Positions 28,040 to 37,729 are shown, numbered from the stretch's first letter. The stretch: DNA of 64,000 nt from Staphylococcus durrellii (GCF_015594545.1 NZ_JADIIO010000001.1:310001-374000); one strand, 5' to 3'. The notes: generated from the sequence alone by a model not told the origin. Numbers and translations are program-made.

Positions 28040-29677
28040 ATGGATAAAAAAGAAACGAATAGTAAGATTAATCTGCCACAACTTGTGCTATTAGGTTTGG
28101 GTTCACTAATAGGTTCAGGTTGGCTTTTTGGGGCATGGGAAGCTTCCTCACTAGCTGGACCAGCCGCAATTATTTCATGGGTTATTGGTTTTATTGTAAT
28201 TGGAACAATAGCTTATAACTACATTGAAATAGGAACAATGTTCCCTCAATCTGGTGGTATGAGTAACTATGCACAATATACCCATGGCTCTTTATTAGGA
28301 TTTATTGCCGCTTGGGCGAATTGGGTTTCACTTGTAACAATTATCCCTATTGAGGCTGTTTCTGCAGTTCAATACATGAGTTCATGGCCTTGGGATTGGG
28401 CGAAACCAATGCATCATCTAATGGCAGGTGGATCGATTAGTAATATCGGTTTACTTGCAACATTTGTAATTATTATTATCTTTTCTTTATTAAACTATTG
28501 GTCAGTTAAATTATTAACTTCATTTACAAGCTTAATATCAATCTTCAAACTAGGTGTACCGTGTTTGACTATTATCATGTTAATGATTTCTAGTTTTGAT
28601 ACGGGTAATTATGGCCATACAGCAAGTACGTTTATGCCATATGGTTCTGCACCTATCTTTGCAGCGACAACAGCTTCAGGTATAATTTTCTCATTTAATG
28701 CATTCCAAACAATCATTAATATGGGTTCAGAAATCACAAAACCTGATAAAAATATAGCACGTGGTATCGCAATTTCATTAACTTTAAGTGCTGTATTGTA
28801 CATTATTTTACAAAGTACATTTATTACGGCTATGCCATCATCAATGATTCATAACCATGGCTGGGCAGGTATTAACTTTAACTCACCATTTGCCGACATG
28901 GCTATTTTATTAAGTTTAAACTGGCTAGCAATCTTGTTATACATCGAAGCATTTGTATCACCTTTTGGTACAGGTGTATCGTTTGTTGCCGTCACAGGAC
29001 GCGTATTACAAGCTATGGAACAAAATGGTCACATTCCTAAATTTTTAGGGAAAATTAATAAAAAGTATCAAATTCCACGTATTGCTATTATCTTTAATGC
29101 AATCACAAGTATGATAATGGTTGCTATTTTCCGTGATTGGGCAGTCTTAGCTAGTGTTATTTCAACATCGACATTAGTTGCTTATTTAACAGGTCCAACA
29201 ACAGTAATTGCCTTGCGTAAGATGGGACCAAAAATGCATAGACCATTCCGTGCTAATCTATTGAAGTTTATGGCACCATTTTCATTCGTGCTAGCTTCAC
29301 TAACTATTTATTGGGCGAAGTGGCCAACGACTGCTGAAGTTATATTTATCATTATTTTAGGTTTACCAGTTTATTTCTTCTATGAATATAAAATGAATTG
29401 GAAAAATACTAAGAAACAAGTTAATGGTAGTTTATGGATTATAATTTATTTAATTGCGCTTTCATTATTATCATTTATTGGAAGTAAAGAGTTTAATGGT
29501 ATTAATTTAATCCACTATCCATATGATTTCTTAGTTGTGGCTATCGTTGCACTTATTTTCTATAAATTAGGTACAATCAGTCATTTTGAAAGTATTTACT
29601 TTAAACGTGCTAAGAGAATTAATAAAGAGATGCAAGAAGATTTAGATAAACAGCACGCAGCAGAAAATAAAAATTAA
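28040..29677 (+). CDS. APC family amino acid permease (YveA-like)
   Basis: 545-residue, 12-14 span amino acid-polyamine-cation transporter. The first span carries LLGLGSLIGSGWLFGAWEASSLAGPAA, the substrate-binding GSxIGSG motif of the family, followed by FPQSGGMSNYAQYTHGSLLGFIAAW. It is similar in plan to the B. subtilis aspartate permease YveA, but substrate assignment from sequence alone is weak. GTAGGGG precedes the ATG. Single-gene unit with strong promoter and terminator. Confidence 0.78.
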   Translation: MDKKETNSKINLPQLVLLGLGSLIGSGWLFGAWEASSLAGPAAIISWVIGFIVIGTIAYNYIEIGTMFPQSGGMSNYAQYTHGSLLGFIAAWANWVSLVTIIPIEAVSAVQYMSSWPWDWAKPMHHLMAGGSISNIGLLATFVIIIIFSLLNYWSVKLLTSFTSLISIFKLGVPCLTIIMLMISSFDTGNYGHTASTFMPYGSAPIFAATTASGIIFSFNAFQTIINMGSEITKPDKNIARGIAISLTLSAVLYIILQSTFITAMPSSMIHNHGWAGINFNSPFADMAILLSLNWLAILLYIEAFVSPFGTGVSFVAVTGRVLQAMEQNGHIPKFLGKINKKYQIPRIAIIFNAITSMIMVAIFRDWAVLASVISTSTLVAYLTGPTTVIALRKMGPKMHRPFRANLLKFMAPFSFVLASLTIYWAKWPTTAEVIFIIILGLPVYFFYEYKMNWKNTKKQVNGSLWIIIYLIALSLLSFIGSKEFNGINLIHYPYDFLVVAIVALIFYKLGTISHFESIYFKRAKRINKEMQEDLDKQHAAENKN

Positions 29678-29712
29678 GCAAACGTTTAAGAGTAATTAAA
29701 TCATGTGAAAAA

Positions 29713-29747
29713 TACCAGCAAGCAATATTGTTCTGCTGGTACTTTTT
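29713..29747 (+). terminator. Terminator after the APC permease gene
   Basis: 8-bp stem TACCAGCA / TGCTGGTA followed by CTTTTTT. Confidence 0.88.
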
Positions 29748-29940
29748 TATATTTTGAAGTAAACGAAGAAGTATCATAGAAACGTTATAAATAGTTATGT
29801 GCATGTGCATAATTTTTGCATAATAGTATAGAAAAAATGAATGGCTCAACTTTATTTCTAATTATAAAATGTAAGATAAAAATGTTGTCTTCTAGGTATT
29901 TTAGAATTTTTGAAAAAGAGAGAAAATATCGAAATCATGT

Positions 29941-29969
29941 TTGACTTATTAAAAAATGAGGTGTATGAT
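29941..29969 (+). promoter_or_regulatory. Promoter of the arginine operon
   Basis: TTGACT (29941-29946), 17-base spacer, TATGAT (29964-29969). The expected start site falls on the ARG box just downstream. Confidence 0.75.
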
Positions 29970-29971
29970 AA

Positions 29972-29985
29972 CGAATATTAATTCA
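29972..29985. promoter_or_regulatory. ARG box (ArgR/AhrC operator)
   Basis: CGAAT-ATTA-ATTCA matches the ArgR consensus TGAAT-WWWW-ATTCA at 13 of 14 positions and overlaps the predicted transcription start. A weaker element TGCAT...TGCAT lies at 29806-29821 and could be an auxiliary site. Confidence 0.7.
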
Positions 29986-30022
29986 AATTTCAGAATAAAT
30001 AATTAATAGGAAGAGGGTTATA

Positions 30023-31207
30023 ATGAACGACTTAATCGCACATACAGATTTATATAGTTCAATCAACTATAGTCCGACAAAACTAGTATTAAGTGAAGGT
30101 AAAGGGTCTAAAGTTTGGGATATCGATGGTAATGAGTACATTGATTGCATTTCTGGATTTTCAGTAGTAAATCATGGACATTGTCATCCCAAAATTATTG
30201 AAGCCTTTCAACAACAAAGTCAAAAAATAACAATGATTTCTAGAGCATTATATAGTGAAAATTTAGGGCAATGGGAAGAAAAAATTTGTAAATTAACTAA
30301 TAAAGACAAAGTGCTGCCGATGAATACTGGTACAGAAGCTATCGAAACGGCTATTAAAATTGCACGTAAATGGGGTACTGACGTTAAAGAAATTCCTGAA
30401 AATGAAACAGAAATTATCGCTATGAATGGTAATTTTCATGGCCGTACATTAGGCGCTTTATCATTGTCTTCGCAAGATAGCTATAAACAAGGTTTTGGAC
30501 CTTTGCTAGATAATATAAATTATATCGATTTTGGTGATATTGAACATTTAAAATCATTAATTAACGACAAAACGACTGCTATTATATTAGAACCAATTCA
30601 AGGTGAGGGTGGCGTTAATATACCACCAGATTACTTTATTGAAACAGTTAGAGCATTATGTGATGAACATAATATCTTGTTTATCGCCGATGAAATTCAA
30701 GTTGGTTTAGGTCGTACTGGTAAAATGCTAGCAACGGAATGGGAAGGTGTAGAAGCTGATATATATTTACTTGGTAAATCTTTAGGTGGCGGACTTTATC
30801 CTATCTCAGCAGTGTTAGCTAATAAAGAGATTATGGAAGTATTAACACCAGGCACACATGGTTCAACATTTGGCGGTAATCCATTAGCATGTGCAGTATC
30901 AATGGCAGCACTTGATGTACTCGTTGATGAAGATTTAATTAATCGCTCGGCTGACTTAGGGCAAAAATTACTTAATCAATTACAACTCATCGATAGTGAT
31001 TTAATTACAGATGTTAGAGGTAGGGGATTGTTTATCGGTATTGAACTTAATGAAAATGCTCAATCATATTGTTTAGAAATGATTAATCAAGGTGTGTTAT
31101 GTAAGGAAACGCAAGGTAATATTATTAGAGTAGCACCACCATTAGTTATTAGTGAAGAAGAAATCAGTAAAGTAGTTGAAGTAATAACAAATGTACTAAA
31201 AAAATAA
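30023..31207 (+). CDS. argD: Acetylornithine/ornithine aminotransferase
   Basis: Class III PLP aminotransferase, 394 residues, that converts N-acetylglutamate semialdehyde to N-acetylornithine (or ornithine to glutamate semialdehyde in the RocD sense). The Schiff-base lysine is K252 in LLGKSLGGGLYP, and the ring-contact aspartate is D223 in IADEIQVGLGRTGK. In staphylococci this first gene of the argC-argJ-argB operon is annotated as either rocD1 or argD. Position in a biosynthetic operon behind an ARG box favours arginine synthesis. GAAGAGGG precedes the ATG. Confidence 0.85.
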   Translation: MNDLIAHTDLYSSINYSPTKLVLSEGKGSKVWDIDGNEYIDCISGFSVVNHGHCHPKIIEAFQQQSQKITMISRALYSENLGQWEEKICKLTNKDKVLPMNTGTEAIETAIKIARKWGTDVKEIPENETEIIAMNGNFHGRTLGALSLSSQDSYKQGFGPLLDNINYIDFGDIEHLKSLINDKTTAIILEPIQGEGGVNIPPDYFIETVRALCDEHNILFIADEIQVGLGRTGKMLATEWEGVEADIYLLGKSLGGGLYPISAVLANKEIMEVLTPGTHGSTFGGNPLACAVSMAALDVLVDEDLINRSADLGQKLLNQLQLIDSDLITDVRGRGLFIGIELNENAQSYCLEMINQGVLCKETQGNIIRVAPPLVISEEEISKVVEVITNVLKK

Positions 31208-31243
31208 TTTAAAAAGACCGAATATTCTGAAAGGATGAATGGA

Positions 31244-32269
31244 ATGATTCAAGTAGGCATAGTAGGTGGTAGCGGATATGGCGCAGTAGAATTAATTCGT
31301 TTATTACAACATCACCCTGAAGTGACAATTAAATACATCTTCTCACATTCAAAAGCTGATGAACCATTAAGTCATACATTTCCTCATCTAAATCATTTAG
31401 ATTATCGTTTTGAAGATATAGAGGAAACAGTTATTAACTGTGATGTTGTATTTTTCGCTACACCATCTAACGTAAGTAAACATCTTGCCCCTCGCTTTTT
31501 AGACCAAGGTATTAAAGTTATCGATTTATCTGGTGATTTCAGACTAAGAGATCGTGATTTATACCAACAATTTTATGGTGAAGAAGCGGCCCCTCAAGCA
31601 TTATTAGATGAAGCGAATTATAGTATCGCAGAGTGGTCTTCGGTAAAAGGAGCTAATCTTATTGCGAATCCTGGTTGTTTTCCAACTGCAACGTTATTAG
31701 GTTTACATCCTTTAGTCGAAGAACAATTAATCGACTTAAAATCTATTATTGTTGATGCCAAAACTGGCGTTTCAGGTGCAGGAAGATCGTTAGCACAACA
31801 TGTTCATTATGCCGAAATGAATGAAAACTTAAGCGCCTATGCGATTGGTAAGCATAAGCATAAGCCTGAAATTGAACAATATTTATCTAAAATTGCAGGA
31901 CAACATGTCGGTGTGACATTTACACCACATTTAATACCTATGACAAGGGGTATTTTAGCTACTATTTATGTGAATTTAAATAAAGATATGTCAGTCGAAG
32001 AACTATATAACTTATATCAAGATAAATATAGTGACGATAATTTTGTCAGAATTAGAGATATTGGAGAGTTTCCAAAAACTAAAGAAGTTTATGGGAGTAA
32101 TTATTGTGACATTGGCGTGTATGTAGATGAAACGAATAATCAAGCCATAATCGTGTCAGTTATTGATAATTTAGTCAAAGGCGCTAGTGGTCAAGCGATT
32201 CAAAATTTAAACAAGATATTTAACTTAGAACAGATGACTGGATTAAATCAATTACCAGTTTATCCTTAA
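31244..32269 (+). CDS. argC: N-acetyl-gamma-glutamyl-phosphate reductase
   Basis: NADPH-dependent reductase of the third arginine step, 341 residues. The Rossmann start [18 protein letters not shown] and catalytic C145 in [13 protein letters not shown] are visible, as is HKHKPEIEQ of the active-site loop. The start is ATG at 31244 (AAAGGA 8 bases before); an ATG at 31235 is too close to that site. Second gene of the operon. Confidence 0.93.
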   Translation: MIQVGIVGGSGYGAVELIRLLQHHPEVTIKYIFSHSKADEPLSHTFPHLNHLDYRFEDIEETVINCDVVFFATPSNVSKHLAPRFLDQGIKVIDLSGDFRLRDRDLYQQFYGEEAAPQALLDEANYSIAEWSSVKGANLIANPGCFPTATLLGLHPLVEEQLIDLKSIIVDAKTGVSGAGRSLAQHVHYAEMNENLSAYAIGKHKHKPEIEQYLSKIAGQHVGVTFTPHLIPMTRGILATIYVNLNKDMSVEELYNLYQDKYSDDNFVRIRDIGEFPKTKEVYGSNYCDIGVYVDETNNQAIIVSVIDNLVKGASGQAIQNLNKIFNLEQMTGLNQLPVYP

Positions 32270-32285
32270 TGATTGGAGAGATGGG

Positions 32286-33524
32286 ATGCAAGATATACAA
32301 AAAGTAGACGAAGAAAGTAAGTTTAAAATAGATCAATCTGGAGATGTAAGCTCACCACTTGGTTTTATTTCTGGTGGTTTACATACAGGCTTAAGAAAAA
32401 GCAAACATGATTTTGGATGGATATATTCGACGACAGAAGCACAAGCAGCTGGAGTTTATACGTTGAATCGATTTAAAGCTGCTCCGTTACAATTAACTCA
32501 AGATAGTATCGCCGTTAATAATACATTACAAGCAATCGTTGTTAATTCTGCATATGCAAATGCCTGTACTGGAGAACAGGGTATTAAAGATGCACAAGAT
32601 ATGCAAAATTGGGTCGCAGATAAATTGAACATAACAAATAATAACGTTGGCGTTGCTTCTACAGGCGTTATAGGCGATTTCTTGCCAATGGATAAAATTC
32701 AATACGGTACGGAACATGTACTTGAAGAGCAATACAATTATAGTGAAAACTTTAATAAAGCAATTTTAACTACGGATTTATGTCCAAAGCATGTTGCCGT
32801 TGAAGTTGAAATTGATGGGCAAAAGGTTACTATAGGTGGAACGGCAAAAGGTTCTGGAATGATTCATCCAAATATGGCTACGATGCTAGGTTTTATTACT
32901 ACTGATGCGAATATAGCTGCTTCGAAGCTACAACAAGTATTAAAATCCGCTATTGATTCTTCTTTTAATATGATTACTGTAGATGGAGATTGTAGTACAA
33001 ATGACATGGTGTTATTTATGGCGAATGGTCAAGTTAATCACAGTGATTTAGATGAAAAGCATCCAAATTGGCAAGCATTTGTAGCTGCGGTGAAGTATGT
33101 TTGCAGTACTTTAGCCAAAGCTATAGCTAAAGATGGTGAAGGTGCAACAAAGTTAGTCACTTCAAAAGTATTAGGGGCAACAAGTATCGATGAAGCACGT
33201 AAAATTGCCAAAAGCATCGTATCGTCTAATTTAGTTAAAACAGCTATTCACGGTGAGGATGCGAATTTTGGGCGTATTGTAGCTGCCATTGGTTATGCAT
33301 CTGAAAAGGTAGATCCAAAGAATACATTTGTAACCTTATGTGGACTTCCTGTCGTTGATAAGGGTGTATTTTTATCATTTGATGAAGAAGAAATGAAAAA
33401 GCGTTTGAAGGAAGATAATATCGTTATTAGCGCACAAGTAGGTAATGGCGATGGCCAAGCTGTAGCATACGGTTGTGATTTAACTTATGATTATGTAAGC
33501 ATTAACGCTTCTTACAGAACGTAA
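32286..33524 (+). CDS. argJ: Bifunctional ornithine acetyltransferase / N-acetylglutamate synthase
   Basis: Recycles the acetyl group from N-acetylornithine to glutamate, so no separate deacetylase is needed. The 412-residue precursor self-cleaves before the nucleophilic threonine T199 in HPNMATMLGFITTDA. VDGDCSTNDMV and the C-terminal GCDLTYDYVSINASYRT end are typical. GGAGAG lies just before the ATG. Because ArgJ closes the acetyl cycle, the two M20 enzymes in this window are unlikely to be needed as ArgE. Confidence 0.94.
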   Translation: MQDIQKVDEESKFKIDQSGDVSSPLGFISGGLHTGLRKSKHDFGWIYSTTEAQAAGVYTLNRFKAAPLQLTQDSIAVNNTLQAIVVNSAYANACTGEQGIKDAQDMQNWVADKLNITNNNVGVASTGVIGDFLPMDKIQYGTEHVLEEQYNYSENFNKAILTTDLCPKHVAVEVEIDGQKVTIGGTAKGSGMIHPNMATMLGFITTDANIAASKLQQVLKSAIDSSFNMITVDGDCSTNDMVLFMANGQVNHSDLDEKHPNWQAFVAAVKYVCSTLAKAIAKDGEGATKLVTSKVLGATSIDEARKIAKSIVSSNLVKTAIHGEDANFGRIVAAIGYASEKVDPKNTFVTLCGLPVVDKGVFLSFDEEEMKKRLKEDNIVISAQVGNGDGQAVAYGCDLTYDYVSINASYRT

Positions 33525-33536
33525 AGGAGAATCTTT

Positions 33537-34295
33537 ATGAGTTATATAGTAATTAAAATTGGCGGCAGTACTTTAACAAATTTAGATGACTCGATTATAG
33601 ACGATATATATAAATTGAAAGGACAGGGTTATAAGCCTATCATCGTTCATGGTGGGGGTCCTTTTATTAATGAAGCACTGAGTCATTATAATGTGGAACC
33701 GGAATTTAAAGATGGTTTGAGGGTGACTTCAGAGAAAGTGCTTGATGTTACTTGTCAGACGTTAATTGGAAAAGTTAATCCGCAAATTGTGACCAAGTTA
33801 AACAAAATAGGACAAAGTGCAATAGGCTTGAATGGCATGGATGCACAATTTTTCGATATTGAACCACTTGATAAAAAGTATGGTTACGTAGGCACACCTA
33901 CATTTATTAATACAGAAGTGTTGAACCGTTTAACTACTCATTATATTCCAGTCATTGCTTCTATTGGTTTAAAACAAGGAACGACACAACAATATAATAT
34001 TAATGCGGATACGTTAGCTTATAAAATAGCAGAAGCCTTAGCTGCTCCGTTATATATATTAAGCGATATTCCAGGGGTCTTAATCGAAGATGAAGTACAA
34101 CATTCTCTTAGTGCTACTGATATAAAACGTTATATTCAACAAAAGCATATATATGGCGGTATGATTCCCAAAGTGCAAGATGCTGTACTGGCTATTAATA
34201 ACGGGTGTGAAAAGGTCATTATTGCTGCAGGTTCAGAGCAACATATTGTCCAGAAAGTGCATGAAGGCAAATCTGTAGGAACCACCATTCATTAA
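33537..34295 (+). CDS. argB: Acetylglutamate kinase
   Basis: Phosphorylates N-acetylglutamate, the second arginine step and usual point of control. 252 residues of the amino acid kinase fold: IKIGGSTL at the N-terminus, VHGGGPFINEAL for phosphate binding, IGLNGMDA, INADTLAYKIAEAL and GGMIPKVQDAV for ATP and acetylglutamate. It lacks the N-terminal extension of arginine-inhibited hexameric enzymes. AAAGGAG precedes the ATG. Last gene of the operon. Confidence 0.94.
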   Translation: MSYIVIKIGGSTLTNLDDSIIDDIYKLKGQGYKPIIVHGGGPFINEALSHYNVEPEFKDGLRVTSEKVLDVTCQTLIGKVNPQIVTKLNKIGQSAIGLNGMDAQFFDIEPLDKKYGYVGTPTFINTEVLNRLTTHYIPVIASIGLKQGTTQQYNINADTLAYKIAEALAAPLYILSDIPGVLIEDEVQHSLSATDIKRYIQQKHIYGGMIPKVQDAVLAINNGCEKVIIAAGSEQHIVQKVHEGKSVGTTIH

Positions 34296-34345
34296 AAAAA
34301 GAGGCTAAGTAGCGACGTAAACGCGTCGGTACTTAACCTCTTTTT
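34296..34345. terminator. Bidirectional terminator between argB and the DapE-like gene
   Basis: Interrupted stem AAAAAGAGG, TAAGTA, CGACG pairing with CGTCG, TACTTA, CCTCTTTTT around a 6-base loop. Confidence 0.92.
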
Positions 34346-34356
34346 ATACTATAGAT

Positions 34357-35583
34357 TTATTTTGTATAAGTTGTTAAAAGTTCTTTATAGAAATCGATAA
34401 ATTGTAAATATTTCTCTTTGCTTACACATTCGTCTAATTGGTGAGGGTTTTCACCAGGACCAAATACTAATAGTGGGAAAGATTCGTCTTTACTTTTTAG
34501 TAAATTAGATGCGTCCGTTACAGCAACTGTAGGTGATGCTATGAAATCTCTATTGAATAAACGATCGCCAATTGATTTAGCAGTATCGATTAATGAGTTT
34601 TTACCTGTGGTTAATACAGGGTCTAAGTCTAAATAAAGATCGCTTTCTAAAGAACCACCATTTTCATTGTGTTTAGATAAAGTTTCATTGAATAATGATT
34701 TAACTTGATTGTTATCATATTCAGGTATAGTACGAATGTTAAAGTCGGCAGTAGCTGATTCAGGTACTGAATTGACTTGAACGCCACCATTAATTAACGT
34801 ATTACTTATTACTAAACCACTTAAAACATCTTCAACATCATCTTTAGTAACATTATTTGGTAATGTTTTATTAAAGTTTGAAATTAAGTTAGAGAAATCA
34901 AATGCTTCGCCTTTAACGTCTCTAGAAATTTGTTGTGCCGCATCATCAATATCTTGAATAAATTTAAGTAATGGTGTGATTGCATTTTTACCTATGATTG
35001 GCATAGAACTATGCGCTGATACGCCATTAGATTTAATACGATAGTCCATTGAACCTTTATGTGCATATACGAGCATATCTTGACAAGGTTCAGCAATAAC
35101 AAGTGCTTCAACGTCGTCCATATAACCTTTTTCGTATAGGCTTTGAGAACCTAATTGTTCCATTTCTTCACCGGTAGTGGCTAAAAATCTAATTTTACCA
35201 TTAGTTAATGCATTACTATTTTGGATATCGATAAGTGAAATTGCTAGCGCAGCTAAGCCAGATTTCATATCCGCGGCGCCTCTACCATATAAAAAACCAT
35301 TATCTTCAGTTAATTTAAATGGTTCATATGACCATTGAGAACGGTCGCCTTCAGATACAACATCCATGTGACCTGAAATACCAATTACTGGCCCTTGGTC
35401 ACCAATTTCAGCGATTAAATTTGCACGACGTTCATCTACTTGATCGATTGTAGATTCAATGCCATGTTTTTGGAAAAGGTTTTGTAGATATTTACAAACC
35501 TCAAGTTCATTATCATTAACTGTGTTAATTTCCACAATATCTGATAAAATCTGTACTTTTTCTTCGTTAGAAAATGTACTCAT
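34357..35583 (-). CDS. dapE: M20 family peptidase, DapE-like (succinyl-diaminopimelate desuccinylase family)
   Basis: 408-residue di-zinc hydrolase. Visible ligands and catalytic residues are H72/D74 in GHMDV, D105 in GRGAADMKSG and E139/E140 in TTGEE. The sequence runs parallel to the S. aureus protein annotated DapE as I remember it (MSTFSNEEKVQIL..., GPGENPHQLDE). S. aureus makes lysine by the acetylated route, so the DapE name may be inherited rather than functional. The start is ATG at 35583 after AAAGGAGTGG. It is convergent with the arginine operon; a role on acyl-amino acids or peptides is possible. Confidence 0.8.
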   Translation of the reverse strand: MSTFSNEEKVQILSDIVEINTVNDNELEVCKYLQNLFQKHGIESTIDQVDERRANLIAEIGDQGPVIGISGHMDVVSEGDRSQWSYEPFKLTEDNGFLYGRGAADMKSGLAALAISLIDIQNSNALTNGKIRFLATTGEEMEQLGSQSLYEKGYMDDVEALVIAEPCQDMLVYAHKGSMDYRIKSNGVSAHSSMPIIGKNAITPLLKFIQDIDDAAQQISRDVKGEAFDFSNLISNFNKTLPNNVTKDDVEDVLSGLVISNTLINGGVQVNSVPESATADFNIRTIPEYDNNQVKSLFNETLSKHNENGGSLESDLYLDLDPVLTTGKNSLIDTAKSIGDRLFNRDFIASPTVAVTDASNLLKSKDESFPLLVFGPGENPHQLDECVSKEKYLQFIDFYKELLTTYTK

Positions 35584-35944
35584 GTTATACCACTCCTTTG
35601 ACAAACTATATAAAGTATACACCTCTCAAATTAATTTGATAAGCAAAGCGTTTTGATAATGAATTAAATTTGTTTTCATTTTTAATATTATTAGTTAACT
35701 TTATTAGGTGAAATTGCCTTTTTTCAAATACGGAGAGGTTGCATGTGATGAGTGAAGATAGCTGCTAAAAAGTTTATTAAATCAACTTTTTAGACATCCA
35801 GTAGTCTTAGCCAGTGGCTAATATTCATACGATAGAAAGTGGTAAAACAATGTATTTATTTAGTAAAAGAAAGGGACTTGCCAAAAGTAAGCCAATGATG
35901 TATTAATTGATTTAAGGTGTTGAGTTGGGAAAGGAAAAATTAAT
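35584..35944. other. 361-base leader region before xylB
   Basis: Contains the minus-strand promoter area of the DapE-like gene and, toward xylB, a short leader frame with hairpins (see 35732-35821). There is also an 18-codon frame at 35849-35905 without clear function. No xylA or xylR remnant could be recognised with confidence. Confidence 0.45.
35732..35821 (+). promoter_or_regulatory. Candidate structured leader: ribosome site, 6-codon frame and two hairpins
   Basis: GGAGAGG (35732-35738) is followed 9 bases later by ATG (35748) of a six-codon frame MSEDSC ending TAA at 35766-35768. The stop is embedded in a perfect 10-bp hairpin CTAAAAAGTT / AACTTTTTAG (35765-35793), and a second perfect dyad TTAGCC-AGT-GGCTAA follows at 35807-35821. 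It could be a leader-peptide attenuator or the stump of a lost gene. Confidence 0.3.
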
Positions 35945-37453
35945 GTGGAAAAATTAGTATTAGGCATTGATGTTGGGACGAGCTCAATCAAGTCATTAGC
36001 AGTTAATGACAGAGGTAATATCATTGCTTCTGCGAGTTCGCCGTTAACGATTCAACATGCTTATCCTGGTTACAGTGAACAAAATCCCGATGAATGGGTA
36101 TCAGTAACTATTGAAACAATGAACAACGTTATAAATGATTTGAAGCAAATCCATTCTAATTTTGAAATAAATGGTATATCATTTTCTGGACAAATGCACG
36201 GTTTAATTGTGTTAGACGATGAGTACAAAGTGATTAGACCTGCAATATTGTGGAATGATACACGTTCTACTGCCCAATGTGAAGAGATTAAATCACGACT
36301 AGGTGAAATTGTGTTGGGTAATCCAGTGTTAGAAGGGTTTACGTTAACAAAATTGATGTGGTTAAAGCAATACGAACCAGATCATTGGGCTAAAACAAAA
36401 GTATTTCTGTTGCCTAAAGACTACGTGCGCTTCAAATTAACGGATACAATCAATATGGAATTGTCCGATGCGTCGAGTACATTGTTATTAGACCCGTCGA
36501 CAAATCAATGGTCAGAAGATGTTGGCCGACAATTTGGTATTACAAATATTTATCCACCACTGGTTACCTCAGATACGCATGTAGGGTATTTGAAACAGTC
36601 GATTGCTGAAAACCTAGGCATTAAAAACAGAGTTGCCGTATTTGCAGGTGGTGGTGATAATGCTTGCGGTGCTATTGGGGCAGGAGTCATTCAACCTAAT
36701 CAATCGTTATGTAGCATTGGGACATCAGGTGTAATATTGTCCTGTGAAGCAAAGCAAGAGGCTGTATATGGTAATAATATTCATATGTTTAAACACGCTG
36801 TAAATAATTTATCTTATGCTATGGGTGTAACACTTTCAGCTGGTTATAGTCTGAATTGGTTTAAACGTCATTGTGCGCAAAACTACTCATTTGATGAAAT
36901 TATGTCATGTGCCGAACAATCTAAAATAGGTGCCCGAGGATTGATTTTTGCACCTTATCTAACGGGTGAACGTACTCCACATGGAGATGCTAATATTCGC
37001 GGTAGCTTTATTGGATTAAGTGGTATGCATACATTTGGTGATATGGCTCGTGCTGTTGTCGAAGGAATTACTTACTCGTTATACGAGTCCATAGAATATT
37101 TGCGCTCTCAAGGTAAGCATATAAACGAAGTTGTTGCCATTGGTGGCGGTGCGAAAAGTGATTTTTGGTTACAATTGCAAGCAGATGTGTTTAATGCAAA
37201 AGTATATAAACTAAAACATGAAGAAGGACCATCTATGGGTGCAGCTATGATAGCTGCTACGGGTTTGGAATGGTATGATGATATCGCATCATGTGTTGAA
37301 CAATTTATCCATAAAGATAAAATTTTTGAGCCAAATAAAGAATGTCATGTAGCTTATCAAAATTACTTTGAAATATACAAAGATGTTTATAATCAAACAC
37401 AACCTATCACAAAAAAATTACTTGAGCTTACTAAGAAAAGTAAACTTAACTAA
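35945..37453 (+). CDS. xylB: Xylulokinase
   Basis: FGGY family carbohydrate kinase, 502 residues, that phosphorylates D-xylulose to xylulose 5-phosphate for the pentose phosphate pathway. The ATP site GIDVGTSSIKSLAV is at residues 7-20, the xylulokinase-typical SGQMHGLIVL at 81-90, WNDTR at 103-107, and FAGGGDNACGAIGAG holds the catalytic aspartate region. The start is a GTG; the overlapping ATG leads to a stop after three codons. Unlike S. xylosus there is no adjacent xylA or xylR. Substrate could instead be another ketopentose from polyol oxidation; a polyol-type MFS lies 4 kb downstream. Confidence 0.85.
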   Translation: MEKLVLGIDVGTSSIKSLAVNDRGNIIASASSPLTIQHAYPGYSEQNPDEWVSVTIETMNNVINDLKQIHSNFEINGISFSGQMHGLIVLDDEYKVIRPAILWNDTRSTAQCEEIKSRLGEIVLGNPVLEGFTLTKLMWLKQYEPDHWAKTKVFLLPKDYVRFKLTDTINMELSDASSTLLLDPSTNQWSEDVGRQFGITNIYPPLVTSDTHVGYLKQSIAENLGIKNRVAVFAGGGDNACGAIGAGVIQPNQSLCSIGTSGVILSCEAKQEAVYGNNIHMFKHAVNNLSYAMGVTLSAGYSLNWFKRHCAQNYSFDEIMSCAEQSKIGARGLIFAPYLTGERTPHGDANIRGSFIGLSGMHTFGDMARAVVEGITYSLYESIEYLRSQGKHINEVVAIGGGAKSDFWLQLQADVFNAKVYKLKHEEGPSMGAAMIAATGLEWYDDIASCVEQFIHKDKIFEPNKECHVAYQNYFEIYKDVYNQTQPITKKLLELTKKSKLN

Positions 37454-37543
37454 TATGTAGTACTGGTTTGCAATTTCTAAAGACATAAGTTACATTAACA
37501 TTACCGATCAATTGATTTTACAATAAATTAAAATTTAATATAA

Positions 37544-37638
37544 ACCACTGGAAGTGCCTTTTTAGAAGGCTGAGATTGAGATTATTATTTCGAAATTCCC
37601 GGAACCTGATCCAGTTCATACTGGCGTAGGAAAGTGGC
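37544..37638 (+). ncRNA. TPP riboswitch (THI element)
   Basis: The thiamine pyrophosphate aptamer core is present in order: P1 CCACT (37545-37549) pairing with AGTGG (37633-37637), GGAAGTGC (37550-37557), CTGAGA (37570-37575), ACCTGATCC (37604-37612) and CTGGCGTAGGAAAGTGG (37621-37637). It lies upstream of the thiazole operon and is followed by an intrinsic terminator, so transcription attenuation by TPP is the likely mechanism. Confidence 0.95.
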
Positions 37639-37668
37639 GTTACTTAGACGATTTTTATAATTGAGTAT

Positions 37669-37707
37669 AAACGTTATTTTTCTAACCAGAAAAATAACGT
37701 TTTTTTA
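37669..37707 (+). terminator. Riboswitch-controlled terminator before tenI
   Basis: 14-bp stem AAACGTTATTTTTC / GAAAAATAACGTTT with a 6-base loop and T tract, between the TPP aptamer and the tenI ribosome site, as expected for an attenuator expression platform. Confidence 0.88.
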
Positions 37708-37729
37708 TTATATATAGAGGTGAACACCA

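Noticed and set aside
35640..35660. AAAGCGTTTTGATAA as a cre for xylB
   Set aside because: Three mismatches to TGWAANCGNTNWCA and about 300 bases from the start codon.
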